From contig CBDUMN010000132.1 of NCBI GenBank assembly GCA_965368335.1, positions 1-7,879 of the forward strand: a DNA stretch of 7,879 nt. Reading direction: 5' to 3'. Made by a program: the position numbers and the translations under genes. The notes beneath the pieces are model-generated. The model did no database searches. It was not told the DNA's origin and saw only the letters and a program-made list of their open reading frames with translations. The stretch is from CBDUMN01 sp965368335 (lineage in GTDB: Bacteria; Pseudomonadota; Alphaproteobacteria; Rhodospirillales; JAPHRK01). Shown piece after piece: positions 6,138-7,879 of this stretch; positions within the stretch are counted from its first letter, which is position 1, and each line of letters opens with the position of its first letter.

Positions 6138-6163
6138 GCCCCATGACTTGTCATGGTAGGCGG
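6136..6163 (-). promoter_or_regulatory. Inverted repeat/hairpin just upstream of polA
   Basis: The core CCATGACTTGTCATGG (6141-6156) has perfect 7-base arms around two bases. It is flanked by CCGCC and GGCGG, giving an extended stem with a 2-base bulge. It lies between the stop of the 86-aa gene and the polA ribosome binding site. There is no T-run after it, so it is not a standard terminator. It could be a repressor site or a 5' leader hairpin that controls polA translation or mRNA processing. Confidence 0.55.
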
Positions 6164-6171
6164 GAAGGGCG

Positions 6172-6432
6172 CTATGCCCCGCCATGTGTGGATTTGACTA
6201 CTTTAAAGGCTGAGGCGTCCAAAAGGCTTTGGGCATCCTTTTCTCTGTAAGTCCGGTTCATCGATTCAATTTCCTGCCGAGCACCATTGACAAAAACCTG
6301 AAGGGTTCCGGCATCGTCACGATTGACCAGAACATCATGGCCATGTTTTTGCGCCTCGATTGCTACGGCTAGGACTTGGGCCTCCAATCGTGACTCTGGG
6401 TCAAATCCTGTTAGGTCTTGAACGTCGCTCAT
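6172..6432 (-). CDS. Unknown small soluble protein, 86 aa
   Basis: The protein looks like a small alpha/beta fold: a helix (ESRLEAQVLAVAIEAQKHG, about 13-31), two strands (HDVLVNRDD and TLQVFVNG), and a second helical part (RQEIESMNRTYREKDAQSLL). There is no membrane segment or known motif. The ATG at 6432 lies 4 bases after the previous TGA, with AAGGTGA from repeat J. It ends STHGGA with TAG and lacks the PTR tag, making it one of the few array genes without a 3' repeat. It is immediately upstream of the polA hairpin and probably co-transcribed with polA. Function unknown. Confidence 0.75.
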   Translation of the reverse strand: MSDVQDLTGFDPESRLEAQVLAVAIEAQKHGHDVLVNRDDAGTLQVFVNGARQEIESMNRTYREKDAQSLLDASAFKVVKSTHGGA

Positions 6433-6433
6433 A

Positions 6434-6456
6434 GGTTCACCTTGTGGAATTGTCTG
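6434..6456 (-). repeat. Boundary repeat J, near full length
   Basis: The minus strand reads CAGACAATTCC, then ACAAGGTGAACC, with only small changes in the left arm. It encodes DNSTR-stop of the 131-aa membrane protein and gives the ribosome binding site of the 86-aa gene. Confidence 0.9.
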
Positions 6457-6832
6457 GGTTCGGCTGAATGTAGACGGGTACGTCTCGGCTCACTGGCTGC
6501 AATTCGTTAATCGCCCATGCCGCAGCGCCGAGAGCCAAGCAGGAAAGCAGGAGCATTCCAGCCAATGTAGCGGTGACCCTGTTGAAGCTCTTGTATGCCT
6601 TGGCAAAATCTTCATCCCGCCTTTCAAGGGCCTCGAAAAGGCGATCCTCGCGGCCCCGCAAATCCTCAAGGATTTTATCGAGTCCGGCAATTTGATCGCC
6701 CCTTGCATCAAAACCCGCCGCCAACTCTCGGGCCTGGCTAGTCAATTCCTCGAAGGTTATTGAGCCAACAGGGATGCGAACACCTTCTTTCCCATGGGTT
6801 CGCACAAAAATGTCTAGATCGCTTTCCGCCAT
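6437..6832 (-). CDS. Coiled-coil, single-pass membrane protein, 131 aa
   Basis: Residues 30-80 are strongly charged and helical with heptad-like leucines (IAGLDKILEDLRGREDRLFEAL and beyond), suggesting a cytoplasmic coiled coil. One hydrophobic segment follows at about 86-108 (VTATLAGMLLLSCLALGAAA), and a short Pro/Asn-rich tail is probably periplasmic. The start ATG at 6832 has its own AAGGAAGG ribosome binding site and follows the vapC stop by 28 bases without a boundary repeat, so it appears to travel with vapBC as one unit. It ends DNSTR-stop in repeat J. No family is recognised; it could be a scaffold or sensor-like accessory protein. Confidence 0.8.
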   Translation of the reverse strand: MAESDLDIFVRTHGKEGVRIPVGSITFEELTSQARELAAGFDARGDQIAGLDKILEDLRGREDRLFEALERRDEDFAKAYKSFNRVTATLAGMLLLSCLALGAAAWAINELQPVSRDVPVYIQPNPDNSTR

Positions 6833-6860
6833 TTTATCCGCCTTCCTTGCGTTCTTTTCG

Positions 6861-7271
6861 TCAGTGGATATCCGTCAGCCAGTCTTCAATCCGCAGCCCT
6901 TCAACCCGATTGAACTCTCGCGTGTTATTTGTCACCAGTGTCAAGCCGCGCGATCGAGCGTGCCCTGCGATCATTAGATCGTAAGAGCCTATCGGCGTTC
7001 CCTTTTGTTCAAGAGAGGCCCGTATTTCTGCAAAATGGTCCGAGGCATCGTCATCGAAGGGCAGAACATCCAGGCGGGCAATAAACCGTTCGACCGTGCT
7101 TCGGTTCTCGGCTCGTCTGGCGGATTTTTCGGCCCCATACAACAACTCGCCAAGCGTCACTGTGGAAATGCAAAGCCCTGTTGCCTCTGCCGTAAATCTC
7201 TCACCAACATGGGGCGGGCGTGATTTTATGACGTTGATACAAACGTTTGTATCGAGCATGTAACGATGCAA
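6861..7271 (-). CDS. vapC: VapC-type PIN-domain ribonuclease toxin
   Basis: This is a toxin of the type II VapBC family, whose members cut RNA (in characterised cases the initiator tRNA or other tRNAs and rRNA) until neutralised by VapB. It has 136 residues, the normal family length. The PIN signature is present: YMLDTNVCI with D7, TLGELLYGAE with E42, GSYDLMIAGHA with D98, and VTNNTREFNRVEGL then EDW at the end, including acidic E119. All the catalytic acids seem present, so it should be active. I prefer the TTG at 7271: it sits about 8 bases after GAGGAG, and family members usually have a few residues before YMLDTN. The alternative ATG at 7259 would cut these. It lies 2 bases after the vapB stop, a tightly coupled pair. 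Confidence 0.93.
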   Translation of the reverse strand: MHRYMLDTNVCINVIKSRPPHVGERFTAEATGLCISTVTLGELLYGAEKSARRAENRSTVERFIARLDVLPFDDDASDHFAEIRASLEQKGTPIGSYDLMIAGHARSRGLTLVTNNTREFNRVEGLRIEDWLTDIH

Positions 7272-7273
7272 CG

Positions 7274-7507
7274 CTAGAGCTCCTCTCGCTCTTGAGCTTC
7301 CGGCTGATTTCTTTCTTCTGGAAAGTCCGCCGCGCCGGGTTCAGCGAAGAAATCATCCCAAACCGCGTCGGCTGGAACGATGATGCGCCGACGCCCTTCT
7401 GCGAGGATTGTTACCTCTGATACATCTTCTGGGAACGCTACCGCCTTTGGCAGGCGCACTGCCTGGGAGCGATTCGACATGAAGAGCTTACTTCGTTGAG
7501 TGGTCAT
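7274..7507 (-). CDS. vapB: VapB/VagC-type antitoxin, AbrB-like DNA-binding fold
   Basis: This 77-aa antitoxin pairs with the VapC encoded immediately downstream. The N-terminal part, KLFMSNRSQAVRLPKAVAFP (about 7-26), then VSEVTILAEGRRRIIVP, is the typical swapped-hairpin AbrB/MazE-like domain that binds the operon's operator as a dimer. The acidic C-terminus (WDDFFAEPGAADFPEERN) is the usual toxin-binding tail that wraps the PIN domain. The ATG at 7507 follows GGAGGT closely. It has its own promoter and a palindromic operator upstream, fitting conditional autorepression by the VapBC complex. Confidence 0.93.
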   Translation of the reverse strand: MTTQRSKLFMSNRSQAVRLPKAVAFPEDVSEVTILAEGRRRIIVPADAVWDDFFAEPGAADFPEERNQPEAQEREEL

Positions 7508-7522
7508 GTGACCTCCAAAAAA

Positions 7523-7569
7523 AGGATATGTTTATTGTATATCCCTGCCGGGATATGTCAATGGGATAT
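7523..7569 (-). promoter_or_regulatory. Probable VapBC operator with repeated ATATCCC boxes
   Basis: The window strand shows GGGATAT at 7563-7569 and 7550-7556, its inverse ATATCCC at 7539-7545, and AGGATAT at 7523-7529. The middle pair forms a perfect 7-base inverted repeat with a 4-base spacer (TGCC) that lies between the -35 and -10 elements. Binding there would block RNA polymerase. The outer copies could allow cooperative binding by a VapB dimer-VapC complex. Autorepression is the family norm; the site itself is seen. Confidence 0.8.
7534..7561 (-). promoter_or_regulatory. vapBC promoter, sigma-70 type
   Basis: On the minus strand TTGACA (7561-7556) is followed 16 bases later by TACAAT (7539-7534). 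This predicts a transcript start near 7527, about 20 bases before the vapB ATG. It is the only clear promoter I see in the window, and it overlaps the ATATCCC palindrome. Confidence 0.8.
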
Positions 7570-7583
7570 CTTCTCCTTATGAA

Positions 7584-7606
7584 GGTTCACCTTGTAGGGT
7601 TGTCTG
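7584..7606 (-). repeat. Boundary repeat K, near full length
   Basis: The minus strand reads CAGACAACCC, then TACAAGGTGAACC, missing one C compared with repeat A. It encodes DNPTR-stop of the 94-aa gene. Unlike other copies, no ATG follows nearby; the next gene, vapB, starts 79 bases later after its own promoter. A stray TAAGGAG (7579-7573) with no start after it may be left from a lost gene. Confidence 0.9.
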
Positions 7607-7871
7607 ACCAAAACTCTTCACCCTGCGCTGCATAATCTTCAAGGATCAAAATCAAGAGTTTGTCACGACTACCCATGTTGAAAGTAAAATCGGCCCAGAC
7701 CATTGTTGCGTTGATGGCGTCTATAATCTTTTGGACCGTAGACGGTTTGATTTCACCCACTTCGTCACGGGCGATCCTTAGCCGCAATTCTTCTTTAAGG
7801 CGCTTAATAAGATCATCACTACTGATCTTTTCGACTTTTTGAGGCCAAAAGATTTTTTCTATGATTCCCAT
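7587..7871 (-). CDS. Unknown small soluble protein, 94 aa
   Basis: The protein is mainly helical: a charged basic/acidic region (LIKRLKEELRLRIARDEVGE, about 21-40), then STVQKIIDAINATMVW and RDKLLILILEDYAAQGEEFW. There is no signal peptide, and the LLILILEDY stretch is too short for a membrane segment. The ATG at 7871 is preceded by AACCGAGC up to the window edge; AACC is the tail of the boundary repeat, so another copy probably lies just outside. It ends DNPTR-stop in repeat K. Family not recognised. Confidence 0.78.
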   Translation of the reverse strand: MGIIEKIFWPQKVEKISSDDLIKRLKEELRLRIARDEVGEIKPSTVQKIIDAINATMVWADFTFNMGSRDKLLILILEDYAAQGEEFWSDNPTR

Positions 7872-7879
7872 GCTCGGTT

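Larger units (their letters stand above)
242..7879 (-). other. Putative cassette array: same-strand genes joined by a stop/ribosome-binding-site repeat
   Basis: Eight genes end inside a repeat copy and use its TGA, always in the same one of three possible frames (at 245, 424, 964, 1327, 1624, 2117, 6437 and 7587). Two more end in altered copies. The genes are unrelated in sequence: soluble unknowns, three membrane proteins, a regulator and a toxin-antitoxin pair. Units range from about 180 to 1150 bases, and the polA unit is larger. No recombinase is visible, and both edges of the array lie outside the window. That the array is mobile is inference; the repeat pattern is seen directly. Confidence 0.7.

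Noticed and set aside
6116..6154. Longer polA start at the ATG at 6154
   Set aside because: It has no ribosome binding site and lies inside the palindrome. The ATG at 6115 has GAGGTGA at good spacing, and the extra residues do not look like family sequence.
1..7879. CRISPR array
   Set aside because: Repeat spacing ranges from under 200 to over 2800 bases and the spaces are filled with genes, so it is not a CRISPR.

Overview
The window looks like a stretch of an alphaproteobacterial chromosome, probably Rhodospirillales-like. That placement is inferred from the style of a complete DNA polymerase I (polA, 3332-6115, minus strand) and from the AGGTGA-type Shine-Dalgarno sequences. Every gene I can support lies on the minus strand, so transcription runs from high to low coordinates. 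No gap between genes exceeds about 80 bases, so there is no long empty stretch. I see no integrase, transposase, tRNA, rRNA or CRISPR array.

The striking feature is a short asymmetric repeat of about 24 bases at nearly every gene boundary, always in the same orientation. On the minus strand it has a left arm CAGACAACCC, one variable base, and a right arm ACAAGGTGAACC. The left arm and the ACA AGG TGA encode the last residues and stop codon of the upstream gene. The AAGGTGA is at the same time the ribosome binding site of the next gene, whose ATG follows 0-15 bases after the repeat. Unrelated small proteins therefore share a C-terminus of the type (N/T/K)(P/H/S)TR-stop. I count ten clear copies (near 242, 419, 961, 1324, 1621, 2114, 2488, 3273, 6434 and 7584), one shortened copy (2775), one decayed copy (2831), one copy-like remnant with an internal deletion at the polA ribosome binding site (6121), and a cut-off tail at the right edge (7876).

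Layout in direction of transcription (right to left): a 94-aa unknown protein (7587-7871); a VapBC toxin-antitoxin operon with its own promoter and palindromic operator (7274-7569 and 6861-7271); a coiled-coil membrane protein (6437-6832); an 86-aa unknown protein (6172-6432); a hairpin, then polA; a zinc-ribbon/winged-helix putative regulator (2812-3270); a two-helix membrane protein (2482-2772); unknown soluble proteins (2117-2485 and 1624-2112); a two-helix membrane protein (1327-1605); unknown soluble proteins (964-1320, 424-951 and 245-418); and the start of a secreted protein (1-237) that runs off the window.

My interpretation, which is inference, is that this is a cassette array built into the polA operon region. 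Each unit is an open reading frame plus a 3' tag that supplies its own stop and the next unit's ribosome binding site, so a unit inserted at any tag stays translatable and coupled. Some tags have decayed (stop lost at 2488 and 2831), and those genes read through with short extra tails. This resembles in logic, but not in sequence, integron cassette arrays and the start-associated repeats of Cluster K mycobacteriophages. I do not recognise this repeat as a described system.
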